Shown here one piece after another: positions 37,736 to 48,039 of a stretch of DNA of 64,000 nt. Source of the DNA: Azonexaceae bacterium. GTDB taxonomy: Bacteria > Pseudomonadota > Gammaproteobacteria > Burkholderiales > Rhodocyclaceae. The notes beneath the pieces were generated by a model, which searched no databases, was not told the origin of the DNA, and was given only the letters and a program-made list of their open reading frames with translations. Every line of letters begins with the position of its first letter. Position 1 is the stretch's first letter. The stretch is from contig SSSZ01000084.1 in the NCBI GenBank assembly GCA_009469675.1, positions 1 through 64,000 of the forward strand, in the 5' to 3' direction. The position numbers and the translations under genes are program-made.

Positions 37736-39229
37736 ATGGCGCTGGCGGTAGTCCATAGCCGGGGCCTGGACGGCCTTTCGGCACCGCCGGTCACGGTCGA
37801 AGTCCACCTCGCCAGCGGCCTGCCCAGCTTCACCCTGGTCGGCCTGCCCGATACCGAAGTCAAGGAAGCCCGCGACCGGGTCCGCGCTGCCCTCATCAAT
37901 TCCGGCTTCGACTTTCCCGCCAAACGCATCACCGCCAACCTGGCGCCGGCCGACCTGCCCAAGGAATCGGGCCGCTTCGACCTGCCCATCGCCCTGGGCA
38001 TCCTGGCGGCCAGCGGCCAGATTTCGGGGAAACTCCTCGACGACCACGAATTCGCCGGCGAACTCTCCCTGTCCGGCGAGCTGCGCCCGGTGCGGGGCGC
38101 CCTCGCCATGGCCCTGCAATCGGCCGGCCGGGGGCGCTTCTTCGTCCTCCCCGGGGAAAGCGCCCGGGAGGCCGCCTTGACCGGCGGCGGCAACATCCTG
38201 GCGGCGGACACCCTGCTCGCCGTCTGCGCCCATCTCTGCGCCCGCCAGGCCCTCCCCACGGCGGCCCCGCCAGCGGTGGCATCGCCCCCGGCGGTCCCGG
38301 ATCTTGCCGAAGTGCGGGGCCAGACCCAGGCCAAGCGCGCCCTCGAAATTGCCGCTGCAGGTGGGCACTCACTCATGATGATCGGGCCGCCCGGCGCCGG
38401 AAAATCCATGCTGGCCGCCCGCCTGCCGGGGCTCATGCCAAAGCTCGGGCCAGCCGCCGCCCGGGCTTCGGCGGCCGTGCTTTCCCTGGTCGGCCAGTTC
38501 CGGCCCGAGAACTTTTCCGCCCGCCCCTACCGCAGCCCCCATCACACGGCGTCGGCGGTGGCCCTGGTAGGGGGCGGCAACCCGCCGCGCCCGGGTGAGG
38601 TCTCTCTGGCCCACCAGGGCGTGTTGTTCCTCGACGAACTGCCCGAATTCGACCGCAAGGTGCTGGAAACCCTGCGCGAGCCGCTCGAATCAGGCCGCAT
38701 CCATATCGCCCGGGCCGCCCGTCAGGCGGAATTCCCCGCCGAATTCCAGCTAGTGGCGGCGATGAACCCCTGCCCCTGCGGCTACCAGGGGCATCCCGGC
38801 GGCCGTTGCCAATGCACGCCCGATCAGGTGGCGCGCTACCGGGCGCGCATCTCCGGCCCCCTCCTCGACCGCATCGACCTGCAGATCGAAGTGCCGGCCC
38901 TGCCCGGCGAAACGCTCCTCGCCAAACCCGAGGGCGAAACCTCGGCCGCCATCCGCCAACGGGTTGAAGCGGCCCTGGCCCGGCAGGACGAGCGCCAGGG
39001 CAAGCCCAACGCCCGGCTGGCGCCGGCCGAGATCGACACCCACTGCACACCGGACCCTGCCGGCGTCGCCCTTCTGAAGCAGGCCATGGGCCGGCTCGAC
39101 CTTTCCGCCCGGGCCTGGCACCGGGTGCTCAAGGTCGCCCGCACCATCGCCGACCTGGCCGCCAGTACCGAAGTCCGGGCGCCCCATGTCGCCGAGGCCA
39201 TCCAGTACCGGCGCCTGGCCCATGACTGA
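37736..39229 (+). CDS. comM: YifB/ComM family Mg-chelatase-like ATPase
   Basis: A 497-aa AAA+ ATPase. The N-terminal ChlI-like domain opens LAVVHSRGLDGLSAPPVTVE. Walker A is GPPGAGKSML and Walker B is VLFLDELPEF; AAMNPCPCGYQG and the C-terminal Mg-chelatase domain are present. In naturally competent bacteria ComM is a branch-migration helicase for transformation. The MFS gene starts inside its last codons. Confidence 0.94.
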   Translation: MALAVVHSRGLDGLSAPPVTVEVHLASGLPSFTLVGLPDTEVKEARDRVRAALINSGFDFPAKRITANLAPADLPKESGRFDLPIALGILAASGQISGKLLDDHEFAGELSLSGELRPVRGALAMALQSAGRGRFFVLPGESAREAALTGGGNILAADTLLAVCAHLCARQALPTAAPPAVASPPAVPDLAEVRGQTQAKRALEIAAAGGHSLMMIGPPGAGKSMLAARLPGLMPKLGPAAARASAAVLSLVGQFRPENFSARPYRSPHHTASAVALVGGGNPPRPGEVSLAHQGVLFLDELPEFDRKVLETLREPLESGRIHIARAARQAEFPAEFQLVAAMNPCPCGYQGHPGGRCQCTPDQVARYRARISGPLLDRIDLQIEVPALPGETLLAKPEGETSAAIRQRVEAALARQDERQGKPNARLAPAEIDTHCTPDPAGVALLKQAMGRLDLSARAWHRVLKVARTIADLAASTEVRAPHVAEAIQYRRLAHD

Positions 39230-40436
39230 CCCGGCCGGCCGCGCCGGCCCGCCACCCCGCGGCATCGCCCTGCTCCTCGCCGCCCTCTCGGCCCTGGGGC
39301 CGTTTTCCATCGACACCTACCTGCCGTCTTTCCACGAAATCGCGGAAAAGCTCCACGCCACCCCCCTCGAGGTGCAGCAGACCCTGACCGCCTACCTCCT
39401 CCCCTTTGCCGCCATGACCCTCTGGCACGGCGCCATTTCCGACGCCCTCGGGCGGCGCCGGGTAATCCTCGCCGCCCTTGTCCTCTTCGGCCTGGCCTCG
39501 GCCGGCTGCGCCTTCGCCACCCGCATCGAGCAGCTCTGGATTTTGCGCGGCCTGCAGGGCATCACCGCCGGCGCCGGCATCGTCATCAGCCGGGCCATCG
39601 TCCGCGACCTCTTCGACGGACCGCCGGCCCAGCGCCTGATGTCGCGCATCACCATGATGTTCGCCCTCGCCCCGGCAATGGCGCCCCTGGTCGGCGGCTG
39701 GCTGCAATCCGTCTTCGGCTGGCGCTCGGTCTTCGCCTTTCTTGCCCTGATGACCGTGGTCCTCGGCCTGGCCGTCTGGCGGCTGCTGCCCGAAACCCTG
39801 CCGGCAGAAAAGCGGCAGAGCCTGCGGGTCGGCTACCTCGCCAGCAGCTACCGCCGGGTGCTGACTTCGCCCCGCTTTCTCCTGGCCTGCGGCGCCCTTG
39901 CCTTCAACTTCGCCGGCTTCTTCATCTACGTCCTGTCGGCGCCGATGTTCCTGATGACCCATCTCGGCGTCGCCGAAACCGGTTTTCTCTGGCTCTTCGG
40001 CCCGGCCATGGGCGGCCTCATGGGCGGGTCTTGGCTGGCCGGGCGGATGGCCGGCCGGCTGTCGCTCCCCCGCACCATCGCCTGGGGCTACGGTGTCATG
40101 GCCCTGGCCGCCGCCCTCAACCTCGGCCTCAATGCCGCCCTGGCCCCGGCCCTGCCCTGGAGCGTCGCCCCGCTCTTCGTCTACACCCTGGGCATGGCCC
40201 TGGCGATGCCCTGCCTCACCCTTTACGCCCTCGACCCCTTTCCCCAGCAGCGGGGTCTCGCCGCTTCCTGCCAGACCTTCCTTCAATCCAGCGGCAACGG
40301 CCTGGCCGCCGGCCTCCTGGCGCCGGCCCTGTGGGCCTCGACCCGGACCCTGGCGGCGGGCATGGCCGCGCTGCTCACCGTGGGCGCCATCTGCGCCTGG
40401 GCCCACCATCGCCGGCCCGCCCCGGGCCAGCCGTAG
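39222..40436 (+). CDS. Bcr/CflA-type multidrug efflux MFS transporter
   Basis: A 404-aa, twelve-helix DHA1-type major facilitator protein. It begins ALSALGPFSIDTYLPSF, typical for Bcr/CflA, and has the antiporter-type WHGAISDALGRRRVIL loop (the A-motif) and RGLQGITAGAGIVISRA (motif C region). It likely exports drugs such as bicyclomycin or chloramphenicol by proton exchange; the substrate is not fixed by sequence. The ATG lies within the comM end. Confidence 0.88.
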   Translation: MTDPAGRAGPPPRGIALLLAALSALGPFSIDTYLPSFHEIAEKLHATPLEVQQTLTAYLLPFAAMTLWHGAISDALGRRRVILAALVLFGLASAGCAFATRIEQLWILRGLQGITAGAGIVISRAIVRDLFDGPPAQRLMSRITMMFALAPAMAPLVGGWLQSVFGWRSVFAFLALMTVVLGLAVWRLLPETLPAEKRQSLRVGYLASSYRRVLTSPRFLLACGALAFNFAGFFIYVLSAPMFLMTHLGVAETGFLWLFGPAMGGLMGGSWLAGRMAGRLSLPRTIAWGYGVMALAAALNLGLNAALAPALPWSVAPLFVYTLGMALAMPCLTLYALDPFPQQRGLAASCQTFLQSSGNGLAAGLLAPALWASTRTLAAGMAALLTVGAICAWAHHRRPAPGQP

Positions 40437-40525
40437 CGGCGCAGAGTTGCGGCCCCGGGCCGGCCGTTGTGGACGGCGGCCCACGAAAGCGTAAACTGGC
40501 GGCATTACCCGACTCAGGAAGCGCC

Positions 40526-41020
40526 ATGAAACTTCCCGGCTGGATCACCACCGCCACCGCAGCCGTCGCCGCCGCCGTGCTCCCCGCCTGCGACGGCATC
40601 AACCTCAAGGAACTGAAACCGGGCGTGTCCACCGCCGCCGAGGTCCGGTCCCGCCTGGGCAACCCGGCCTATGAACACCGCAACGACGACGGTTCGGTGA
40701 CCTGGGAATACAACCGCCAGCCCAACGGCGTCGAGTGCCACATGATTACCATCGGCCCCGACCAGATCGTCAGCAAGATCGAACAGGCGCTCAACGAAGC
40801 CAACCTCGCCCGCGTCCAGGAGGGCATGGGCAAGGAGGCGGTGCGCCGCCTCCTCGGCAAACCCGGTACGGTGACCACCTTCAGCAATCTCGGCGAAGAG
40901 GTCTGGGACTGGCGCGTCGCCGGCCTGACCCCGGCCGAGGAAGCCCATTTCCACGTCCATTTCGCCCTCGCCGACGGCCGGGTGAAAAAGACCTCCCGGC
41001 GGGTCGAGGGCAAGGGCTGA
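40526..41020 (+). CDS. BamE/SmpA-type lipoprotein
   Basis: A 164-aa lipoprotein. The signal ends in the lipobox LPAC at residues 19-22. The remainder has two BamE-like units: LKELKPGVSTAAEVRSRLGNP with a WEYNRQPNG strand, then ARVQEGMGKEAVRRLLGKPG with VWDWRV. BamE belongs to the outer-membrane protein assembly complex, but this two-unit protein is a paralogue of unknown role. An AGGAAG ribosome site precedes the ATG. Confidence 0.8.
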   Translation: MKLPGWITTATAAVAAAVLPACDGINLKELKPGVSTAAEVRSRLGNPAYEHRNDDGSVTWEYNRQPNGVECHMITIGPDQIVSKIEQALNEANLARVQEGMGKEAVRRLLGKPGTVTTFSNLGEEVWDWRVAGLTPAEEAHFHVHFALADGRVKKTSRRVEGKG

Positions 41021-41084
41021 GTCGCCTTCCTCGTCCGGCCCCGCCCTTGGCAGCCGCAGCGGCGGCCGGTAAACTAGAGGGTCT

Positions 41085-41149
41085 GCCGAGGAGCGCTGCG
41101 ACCCCCATCCCTTTGGGGCCAGGCTCGGCAACGATCAACGGCGCTCGCA
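41085..41149 (+). promoter_or_regulatory. S-adenosylhomocysteine (SAH) riboswitch before metH
   Basis: The conserved SAH-aptamer elements appear in order: CCGAGGAGCGCTGCG, a variable hairpin CCCCATCCCTTTGGGG, AGGCTCGG and AACGGCGCTC. CCGAG pairs with CTCGG and GAGCGC with GCGCTC, giving the family's pseudoknot fold. Downstream are a hairpin (CAAACC/GGTTTG, 41148-41178) and a GCCGC/GCGGC stem with a T-rich loop. The family turns genes on at high SAH. The metH ATG is about 90 bases on. Confidence 0.9.
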
Positions 41150-41237
41150 AACCTTCTAGTCCAACTAGCCCCGGTTTGTGGCGCCGCTTGTTTTTTGCGG
41201 CGTCCCCGGTGAACCCAGCCCTGCCGAGGTGATCGCC

Positions 41238-44200
41238 ATGCAGCCCGACCGTACCGCCGAACTTTCCGCCCTCCTCGCCCAGCGCCTCCTTGTCCTCGAC
41301 GGCGCCATGGGCACCATGATCCAGCGCCACGGCCTGACCGAGGCCGATTACCGCGGCGAGCGCTTCAGGGATCACGGCCACGACCTCAAGGGCAACAACG
41401 ACCTGCTCGTCCTGACCCGGCCCGACATCATCGGCGGCATCCACCGCGCCTACCTGGAAGCCGGCGCCGACATCCTGGAAACCTGCACCTTCAATTCGAC
41501 GGCGGTGTCCCAGGCCGACTACAAGCTCGCTGCCGTGGTGCGCGAACTCAACCGCGAAGGCGCCGCCCTGGCCCGCCGGCTGTGCGACGAATTCACCGCC
41601 GCCAACCCGGCCAAGCCGCGCTTCGTCGCCGGCGTTCTCGGCCCGACCAGCCGCACGGCCTCCATTTCGCCCGACGTCAACGACCCGGGCTATCGCAACG
41701 TCAGCTTCGACGAACTCGTTGCCGACTACGTCGAGGCCATCGCCGGCCTGGTCGAAGGCGGCGCCGACATCCTGCTTGTCGAAACGGTCTTCGACACCTT
41801 GAACGCCAAGGCCGCCCTCTTCGCCCTCGAGCGCTTCTTCGACGAAGCCGGCCGGCGCTGGCCGGTGATGGTCTCGGGAACCATCACCGACGCTTCGGGC
41901 CGCACCCTGTCCGGCCAGACGGCGGAAGCCTTCTGGAATTCGCTGCGCCACGTGCGCCCGCTCTCCTTCGGCCTCAACTGCGCCCTGGGCGCCAAGGAAC
42001 TGCGCCAGTACGTCGAGGAACTGGCGCGGGTCTGCGACTGCTTCGTTTCCGCCCACCCCAACGCCGGCCTCCCCAATGCCTTCGGCGGCTACGACGAGAC
42101 GCCGGACATGCTGGCCGACGAGATCCGGGCCTGGGCGGCGGCGGGCATCGTCAATATCGTCGGCGGCTGCTGCGGCACCTCCCCCGACCATATCCGCGCC
42201 ATTGCCCAAGGCGTCGCCGACCTCACGCCCCGGGCCATTCCGGCCCTCGCCCCGGCGCTGCGGCTCTCCGGACTCGAGCCCTTCAACGTCGGCGCCGATT
42301 CGCTCTTCGTAAACGTCGGCGAACGCACCAACGTCACCGGCTCCAAGGCCTTCGCCCGCATGATCCTCGAAGGCCGCTACGACGACGCCCTGGCGGTGGC
42401 CCGGCAGCAGGTGGAAAACGGCGCCCAGGTGATCGACATCAACATGGACGAAGCGATGCTCGATTCGCAGGCCGCCATGGACAAGTTCCTCAAGCTCGTC
42501 GCCGCGGAACCCGATATCTCGCGGGTGCCGATCATGATCGACTCGTCCAAGTGGGAGGTCATCGAAGCCGGCCTGAAATGCATCCAGGGCAAGGGCATCG
42601 TCAATTCGATCTCGATGAAGGAAGGCGAAGGCAAGTTCCTGGAGCAGGCCCGGCTGGCCCGCCGCTCCGGCGCCGCCGTCATCGTCATGGCCTTCGACGA
42701 AAAAGGCCAGGCCGACACCTTCGCCCGCAAGACCGCGATCTGCCGGCGTGCCTACGACCTCCTGCTGGGCATCGGCTTTCCCGCCGAAGACATCATCTTC
42801 GACCCCAACATCTTCGCCATCGCCACCGGCATCCCGGAACACGACAACTACGCCGTCGATTTCATCGAGTCGGTGCGCTGGATCAAGCAGAACCTCCCGG
42901 CGACCCATATTTCCGGCGGGGTTTCCAACGTTTCCTTCAGTTTCCGCGGCAACGACCCGGTGCGCGAGGCCATCCACACCGTCTTCCTCTTCCACGCCAT
43001 CCAGGCCGGACTCACCATGGGCATCGTCAACGCCGGCATGCTCGGCGTCTACGACGACCTCGACCCGACCCTGCGGGACAAGGTCGAGGATGTGGTCCTC
43101 AACCGCCATCCCGGCGCTGGCGAAGCCCTCGTCGAGTATGCGCAGGTCAGCGCCCAGACGGCCAAGGAGGGCAAGGCCAAGGGCCCCGACCTCGCCTGGC
43201 GCCAACTGCCCGTCGACAAGCGCCTCGAACACGCCCTCATCAAGGGCATCACCGACTTCGTCGTGGCCGACACCGAGGAGGTTCGCGCCCAGCTCGCCGC
43301 CGCCGGCAAGCCGCCCCTGGCGGTCATCGAAGGCCCGCTGATGGCCGGCATGAACCACGTCGGCGACCTGTTCGGCGCCGGCAAGATGTTCCTGCCCCAG
43401 GTGGTCAAATCGGCCCGCGTCATGAAGCAGGCCGTGGCCCACCTGGTGCCCTACATCGAGGCGGAAAAGGCCCGCACCGGCCTGGGCAGCAAGGGCCGGA
43501 TCCTGATGGCGACGGTCAAGGGCGACGTACACGACATCGGCAAGAACATCGTCGGCGTCGTGCTCGGCTGCAACGGCTACGACGTCGTCGACCTCGGCGT
43601 CATGGTCTCCTGCGACGCCATCCTCAAGGCCGCCCAGGAGCACAAGGTGGACATCATCGGCCTCTCCGGCCTGATTACCCCCTCCCTTGAGGAAATGTCC
43701 CACGTCGCCGGCGAAATGCAGCGCCTGGGCTTGAAGCAGCCCCTGCTCATCGGCGGCGCCACGACCAGTCGCGCCCACACCGCCATCAAGATCGCCCCCC
43801 ACTACGGGGGTGCCGTGGTCTATGTGCCCGACGCCTCGCGGGCCGTCGGCGTCGCCACCCAGCTCCTTTCCCAGGACCGCAGTGCCGCCTTCCAGGCCGA
43901 GGTCGCCGCCGAATACCAGACCCTGCGGGCCGAACACGCCGGGCGCAAAGGCGCCACCCTGGTCAACCTGGACGAAGCCCGGGCCAACCGTTTCACGTGG
44001 AACGCCCCGTTCTCGCCCACGGTGCCTGCCCGCATCGGCGTACACGCCCTCGACATCGAACTGGAAGACCTGGTTCTCTACATCGACTGGTCGCCCTTCT
44101 TCCAGACCTGGGATCTGGCCGGGCGTTTCCCCGCCATTTTCGAGAGCGGGACGGTGGGCGAAACGGCCCGCCAGCTCTATGACGACGCCCGCCAGATGCT

Positions 44201-44906
44201 CGGCCGCCTGGTCGACGAACAATGGCTCCAGGCCCGCGCCGTCTTCGGCCTCTGGCCCGCCAGCGGCGCCGGCGAAGACATCGTCTTCTACGGCGACGAA
44301 GGCCGCACCACCCCCCTCGGCCGCTGGATCGGCCTGCGCCAGCAACACAAGCAGCCGGCCGGCCGCGCCAACCTGGCCCTGGCCGATTATGTCGGCCAGC
44401 GCGACTACGCCGGCGCCTTCGCCGTGACCGCCGGCCTCGGCATCGAGGCGAAGCTCGCCGAATTCGAGGCCGCCCACGACGACTACTCGGCGATCATGCT
44501 CAAGGCCCTGGCCGACCGTCTCGCCGAGGCCGCCGCCGAATGGCTGCACCAGCGCGTCCGCACCGAGTACTGGGGCTACGCCCCTGGTGAATCCCTCGGC
44601 AACGACGCCCTCATCGCCGAGGAATACCAGGGCATCCGCCCCGCCCCCGGCTACGCCGCCTGCCCCGACCACATCGCCAAACGGGAAATCTTCCGCCTCC
44701 TCGACGCCCCCGGCAACGCCGGCATGAACCTCACCGAGTCCTGCGCCATGACGCCGGCAGCTTCGGTATCGGGCTTCTATATCGGCCATCCGGGAGCGAA
44801 GTATTTCGCCATCCCCAAGATCGGCCGCGACCAACTCGACGCCTGGGCAACCCGCCAGGGCCTGACGACCAAGGAAGCCGAACGGTGGCTGGCGCCGCTT
44901 CTCTAA
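41238..44906 (+). CDS. metH: Cobalamin-dependent methionine synthase
   Basis: A 1222-aa full-length MetH that methylates homocysteine with methyl-THF. Domains: homocysteine-binding (1-330; [11 protein letters not shown] and the zinc-site [11 protein letters not shown]), pterin-binding (about 350-620; [11 protein letters not shown]), cobalamin-binding (about 640-890; [11 protein letters not shown] with the cobalt-ligand histidine) and AdoMet reactivation (about 910-1222, AYAACPDH and the C-terminal [15 protein letters not shown]). A GAGGTG ribosome site precedes the ATG. The SAH riboswitch upstream links it to the methyl cycle. Confidence 0.96.
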   Translation: MQPDRTAELSALLAQRLLVLDGAMGTMIQRHGLTEADYRGERFRDHGHDLKGNNDLLVLTRPDIIGGIHRAYLEAGADILETCTFNSTAVSQADYKLAAVVRELNREGAALARRLCDEFTAANPAKPRFVAGVLGPTSRTASISPDVNDPGYRNVSFDELVADYVEAIAGLVEGGADILLVETVFDTLNAKAALFALERFFDEAGRRWPVMVSGTITDASGRTLSGQTAEAFWNSLRHVRPLSFGLNCALGAKELRQYVEELARVCDCFVSAHPNAGLPNAFGGYDETPDMLADEIRAWAAAGIVNIVGGCCGTSPDHIRAIAQGVADLTPRAIPALAPALRLSGLEPFNVGADSLFVNVGERTNVTGSKAFARMILEGRYDDALAVARQQVENGAQVIDINMDEAMLDSQAAMDKFLKLVAAEPDISRVPIMIDSSKWEVIEAGLKCIQGKGIVNSISMKEGEGKFLEQARLARRSGAAVIVMAFDEKGQADTFARKTAICRRAYDLLLGIGFPAEDIIFDPNIFAIATGIPEHDNYAVDFIESVRWIKQNLPATHISGGVSNVSFSFRGNDPVREAIHTVFLFHAIQAGLTMGIVNAGMLGVYDDLDPTLRDKVEDVVLNRHPGAGEALVEYAQVSAQTAKEGKAKGPDLAWRQLPVDKRLEHALIKGITDFVVADTEEVRAQLAAAGKPPLAVIEGPLMAGMNHVGDLFGAGKMFLPQVVKSARVMKQAVAHLVPYIEAEKARTGLGSKGRILMATVKGDVHDIGKNIVGVVLGCNGYDVVDLGVMVSCDAILKAAQEHKVDIIGLSGLITPSLEEMSHVAGEMQRLGLKQPLLIGGATTSRAHTAIKIAPHYGGAVVYVPDASRAVGVATQLLSQDRSAAFQAEVAAEYQTLRAEHAGRKGATLVNLDEARANRFTWNAPFSPTVPARIGVHALDIELEDLVLYIDWSPFFQTWDLAGRFPAIFESGTVGETARQLYDDARQMLGRLVDEQWLQARAVFGLWPASGAGEDIVFYGDEGRTTPLGRWIGLRQQHKQPAGRANLALADYVGQRDYAGAFAVTAGLGIEAKLAEFEAAHDDYSAIMLKALADRLAEAAAEWLHQRVRTEYWGYAPGESLGNDALIAEEYQGIRPAPGYAACPDHIAKREIFRLLDAPGNAGMNLTESCAMTPAASVSGFYIGHPGAKYFAIPKIGRDQLDAWATRQGLTTKEAERWLAPLL

Positions 44907-44941
44907 TTGGCGGATCGCCCCGTGGCGCTTAGAATCTCGCC

Positions 44942-45532
44942 ATGAGCATCGACCTGTTACCGGAATTCGTCCGCGCCCACTATGAGGTGCACGAGTGGAA
45001 ACACGCCTGCGCCATCCTGAAAGAAGATTTTCCCGTCGAATGGTCCGAATTGTGCGCCGTAATCAGCGGGTTTCGCCTCAGGAAAAGCTGGATCGCCGTC
45101 GCCGGGGGCAGAAAATCCAAGGTTGCCGAATCGTTTGACCAAGCCCTGGGCGCCTGGGGCTGGAAGGAAAAAAGCTTCGACACCCAGGTTGTGGTTGACC
45201 AGCAAAGCCACGACTCACCGACCCACAAGGTCGATTGTTTCAAGAATCGGGTCGCGCTGGAAATCGAGTGGAACAACAAAGACCCCTTTTTCGACCGCGA
45301 CCTCAACAATTTTCGTCTGCTCTTCGATCTCCGGGTCGTCAGCGTCGGAATCATCATTACCCGCTGCGACGAATTGCAGGACATTTTCGACCGTCTCGGC
45401 CGGGGCTCTTCTTACGGTTCCTCCACCACGCACATGAGCAAGCTCCTACCCCGCATTCACGGGGGCGGGGGCGGCGGATGCCCACTGCTTGTTCTCGGAA
45501 TCAAAAAATCCCTCTACGAGGAGGACTGCTAG
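44942..45532 (+). CDS. BglII-family type II restriction endonuclease
   Basis: A 196-aa protein resembling the BglII/BstYI nuclease family. The candidate active site is D98, E107 and E109 (VDCFKNRVALEIEWNNK); the spacing (nine, then two) equals that of BglII, which has Asp84, Glu93 and Gln95. An N-terminal helical region and the strand VVSVGIIITR fit the fold. A methyltransferase gene follows after one base. G+C looks lower than in metH, suggesting transfer. The recognition site is not known; A/GATCT-like is only a guess from family. Confidence 0.8.
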   Translation: MSIDLLPEFVRAHYEVHEWKHACAILKEDFPVEWSELCAVISGFRLRKSWIAVAGGRKSKVAESFDQALGAWGWKEKSFDTQVVVDQQSHDSPTHKVDCFKNRVALEIEWNNKDPFFDRDLNNFRLLFDLRVVSVGIIITRCDELQDIFDRLGRGSSYGSSTTHMSKLLPRIHGGGGGGCPLLVLGIKKSLYEEDC

Positions 45533-45533
45533 C

Positions 45534-46202
45534 ATGCAAAAAGCGGCTGACGATTTCCGGGCAAGCGTTCACGGCCAATTCGGGACCATCCTGGCCGATC
45601 CGCCCTGGCAATTTCAAAACCGGACCGGCAAAATGGCGCCGGAACACAAGCGCCTGTCCCGCTACCCGACGCTGACCCTAGTCGACATCAAGGCGATTCC
45701 GGTGGCCGCGGTCGCCGCCCCGGCAAGCCATCTCTATCTCTGGGTTCCCAACGCGCTGCTCGCCGAAGGTTTGGCGGTCTTGCAGGCCTGGGGGTTCACC
45801 TACAAGTCCAATATCGTCTGGCACAAGATCCGCAAAGATGGCGGCCCCGACGGACGAGGCGTCGGTTTTTATTTCCGCAACGTGACCGAGCTGGTTCTGT
45901 TTGGCGTTCGCGGCAGCCTCCGCACCCTGCCCCCGGGTCGGCGGCAGGTCAACTTCCTGGCTACCCAGAAACGGGAACATTCGCGCAAACCCGACGAGTT
46001 CTACGATATCGTCGAACAGTGCAGCCCGGGACCCTACCTGGAACTTTTTGCGCGACACCGGCGGGCAGGCTGGGAAAACTGGGGTAACGAAGTTCCCGAA
46101 ACCGTCGGCGACCACATCCTGACCGAGCGCCGCAACCGTGGATCGGCGCAGCTGCGGCTCCTGCAGGAATCGACTCCCTATGTCGTGGAACAACTCGACT
46201 GA
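45534..46202 (+). CDS. MT-A70-type DNA adenine methyltransferase
   Basis: A 222-aa methyltransferase of the MT-A70 family, which forms N6-methyladenine. The catalytic DPPW is at residues 22-25 in [11 protein letters not shown], followed by the usual [14 protein letters not shown] and VWHKIRKD, and the SAM-binding end [25 protein letters not shown] ribosome site lies just before its ATG. As the partner of the adjacent nuclease it would protect host DNA. Its last 23 bases overlap the murB start. Confidence 0.88.
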   Translation: MQKAADDFRASVHGQFGTILADPPWQFQNRTGKMAPEHKRLSRYPTLTLVDIKAIPVAAVAAPASHLYLWVPNALLAEGLAVLQAWGFTYKSNIVWHKIRKDGGPDGRGVGFYFRNVTELVLFGVRGSLRTLPPGRRQVNFLATQKREHSRKPDEFYDIVEQCSPGPYLELFARHRRAGWENWGNEVPETVGDHILTERRNRGSAQLRLLQESTPYVVEQLD

Positions 46203-47223
46203 TTCGTCGCCGTTGCTCGAACACAACGCCGACCTGACGGCAAGAAACACCCTCGCCCTGCCTGGCCGGGCTGCCCGCTACGCCACGATTACTGCGGTCG
46301 ACCAGTTGGCGGCGGCGGAATTCGGCGCGACGCCGCGCTTCATCCTGGGCGGCGGCAGCAACCTGGTGCTGACCGGCGACTTCGACGGCCTGGTGCTGCA
46401 CATGGCGATTCCCGGCCGGCATTTGCTCAAGGAGGATGCCGACGCCTGGTACGTCGAAGCCGGGGCCGGCGAGGACTGGCCTGGCTTCGTGCAATGGACC
46501 CTGGCCCGGGGCTGGCCGGGCCTGGAGAATCTGAGCCTGATTCCCGGTACCGTCGGCGCCGCCCCCATCCAGAATATCGGCGCCTACGGCCTGGAGGTGG
46601 CCGAACGCCTGCATTCCCTCACCGCCTACGATTTCGCCACCGGCTGCCTGGTGGCCTTCGGCGCCGACGACTGCCGCTTTGGCTACCGCGACAGCATTTT
46701 CAAGCAGGAAGGCTGGCATCGCTCGGGACGTTTCGCCATTACCGCGGTGTGTTTCCGCCTGCCCAAGGCCTGGGTCGCCAGCTGTCGCTACGGCGACCTG
46801 GCGGCCGAACTCGCGGCTCGCGGCAAGGCCGCCCCGGACCCCCGCGACATCGCCGACGCCGTCATCGCCCTGCGCCGAAGAAAACTGCCGGACCCGGCAG
46901 AAATCCCCAACGCCGGCAGTTTCTTCCACAACCCGGTGGTGGACGCCGCCACCGCCGCTCGGCTGGCCGCCGCCCATCCCGGCCTGCCCTGCTATCCCCA
47001 GGCCGATGGCTGGGTCAAGCTGGCCGCCGGCTGGCTGATCGAGCAGGCCGGCTGGAAAGGCCGGCGCCTGGGACCGATCGGCATGTACGAAAAACAGGCG
47101 CTGGTTCTGGTAAACCACGGCGGCGGCGACGGCCCCGCCGTCAAGCGGGCCATGGCGGCAGTCCAGGCCGACGTCGCCGCCCGCTTCGGCATCGACCTGG
47201 TGCCGGAGCCGGTCTTTCTCTGA
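46180..47223 (+). CDS. murB: UDP-N-acetylenolpyruvoylglucosamine reductase
   Basis: A 347-aa MurB, the FAD enzyme that reduces UDP-GlcNAc-enolpyruvate in peptidoglycan synthesis. Features: [15 protein letters not shown] in the FAD domain, [27 protein letters not shown] and the catalytic-serine [11 protein letters not shown], ending with [12 protein letters not shown]. The length and the ATG at 46180 suit the long (type I) form. The overlap with the methyltransferase gene suggests the R-M pair was inserted right at its 5' end. Confidence 0.95.
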   Translation: MSWNNSTDSSPLLEHNADLTARNTLALPGRAARYATITAVDQLAAAEFGATPRFILGGGSNLVLTGDFDGLVLHMAIPGRHLLKEDADAWYVEAGAGEDWPGFVQWTLARGWPGLENLSLIPGTVGAAPIQNIGAYGLEVAERLHSLTAYDFATGCLVAFGADDCRFGYRDSIFKQEGWHRSGRFAITAVCFRLPKAWVASCRYGDLAAELAARGKAAPDPRDIADAVIALRRRKLPDPAEIPNAGSFFHNPVVDAATAARLAAAHPGLPCYPQADGWVKLAAGWLIEQAGWKGRRLGPIGMYEKQALVLVNHGGGDGPAVKRAMAAVQADVAARFGIDLVPEPVFL

Positions 47224-47243
47224 ACTTTTTTCCAACCTCCGCC

Positions 47244-47627
47244 ATGTCCCTTGCCCCCCGCCTCGCCCTGACCACCGCCCTCGCCCTGTTTGCCGCCGCC
47301 TCGTCGGCGGAGGACCGCAGCGGCGAAGAGGTTTTCAACTGCACCTGCATCGTCTGCCACGGCAGCGGCTATCTCCATGCCCCCAGGCTCGGCGACGGCA
47401 AACGCTGGGGCAAACTGGTCAAGGAGGGGCTCGACGACCTGGTTCCGGCCGCCCTCAAGGGGCAGCGCGCCATGCCGCCCAAGGGTGGGAACCCCCGGCT
47501 GAGCGATCTGGAGGTGGCCCGGGCGGTGGTCTATATGGCCAACGCCGGCGGCGGCGCCTTTGCCGAACCCGGCGCCGACGACGCCCGGCGCTGGCGCGAC
47601 CTGGCCGAGCGCAAGGGCCGGCGATGA
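47244..47627 (+). CDS. Periplasmic class I c-type cytochrome
   Basis: A 127-aa exported cytochrome c. A signal peptide (about residues 1-22, ending SSA) precedes GEEVFNCTCIVCHGSGY, with the single haem site CIVCH, and AMPPKGG supplies the axial methionine. Small soluble electron carrier, type not assigned. It follows murB by 20 bases and ends in a four-base overlap with the cupin gene. Confidence 0.9.
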   Translation: MSLAPRLALTTALALFAAASSAEDRSGEEVFNCTCIVCHGSGYLHAPRLGDGKRWGKLVKEGLDDLVPAALKGQRAMPPKGGNPRLSDLEVARAVVYMANAGGGAFAEPGADDARRWRDLAERKGRR

Positions 47628-47995
47628 AAAGCCTGACCACCTTCCGCGAGGTCATCGCCCCGGTCTACGACCGGCCGCGCCCGGAGCGCCTTCTGGCCGG
47701 CAACCCGCAGCGCGCCACCTATAGCCACTTCCGCGCCCCCGGGGGCGATCTCGATTGCGGCGTCTGGGCCTGTGAGCCGGGGGCCTGGCGCATCGCCTTC
47801 GGGCCGGGCAAGGACGAATTCTTCTGCGTCATTGCGGGCCGCCTGCGCATCGCCGATGCCGCCGGCCGGGCGAGCGAATTCGGGCCGGGCGACGCCTGCG
47901 TCATTCCGGCAGGGTTCGTTGGCAGCTTCGAGGTGCTGGAAGCGGTGCGCAAGTACTATGTCGTTCTGGAAAGGCCGGCGGGAAATACGGTATAG
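47624..47995 (+). CDS. Cupin-domain protein
   Basis: A 123-aa single-domain cupin. Its beta-strand pattern resembles the cupin_3 (DUF861) type: WACEPGAWRIAFGPGKDEFFCVIAGRLRIAD and FGPGDACVIPAGFVGSFEV. Metal-binding histidines of classical cupins are mostly absent. Possible roles include metabolite binding or ureide-type hydrolysis; nothing in the context decides. Confidence 0.82.
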   Translation: MKSLTTFREVIAPVYDRPRPERLLAGNPQRATYSHFRAPGGDLDCGVWACEPGAWRIAFGPGKDEFFCVIAGRLRIADAAGRASEFGPGDACVIPAGFVGSFEVLEAVRKYYVVLERPAGNTV

Positions 47996-48039
47996 TCCTT
48001 CGCCAGGAAAAAGAGCGCGGCAAGCCCACGGGGAAACCA

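Noticed and set aside
40881..44834. A 1,300-residue minus-strand open frame opposite metH
   Set aside because: Antisense to full-length MetH; composition shows no domain and no ribosome site is seen.
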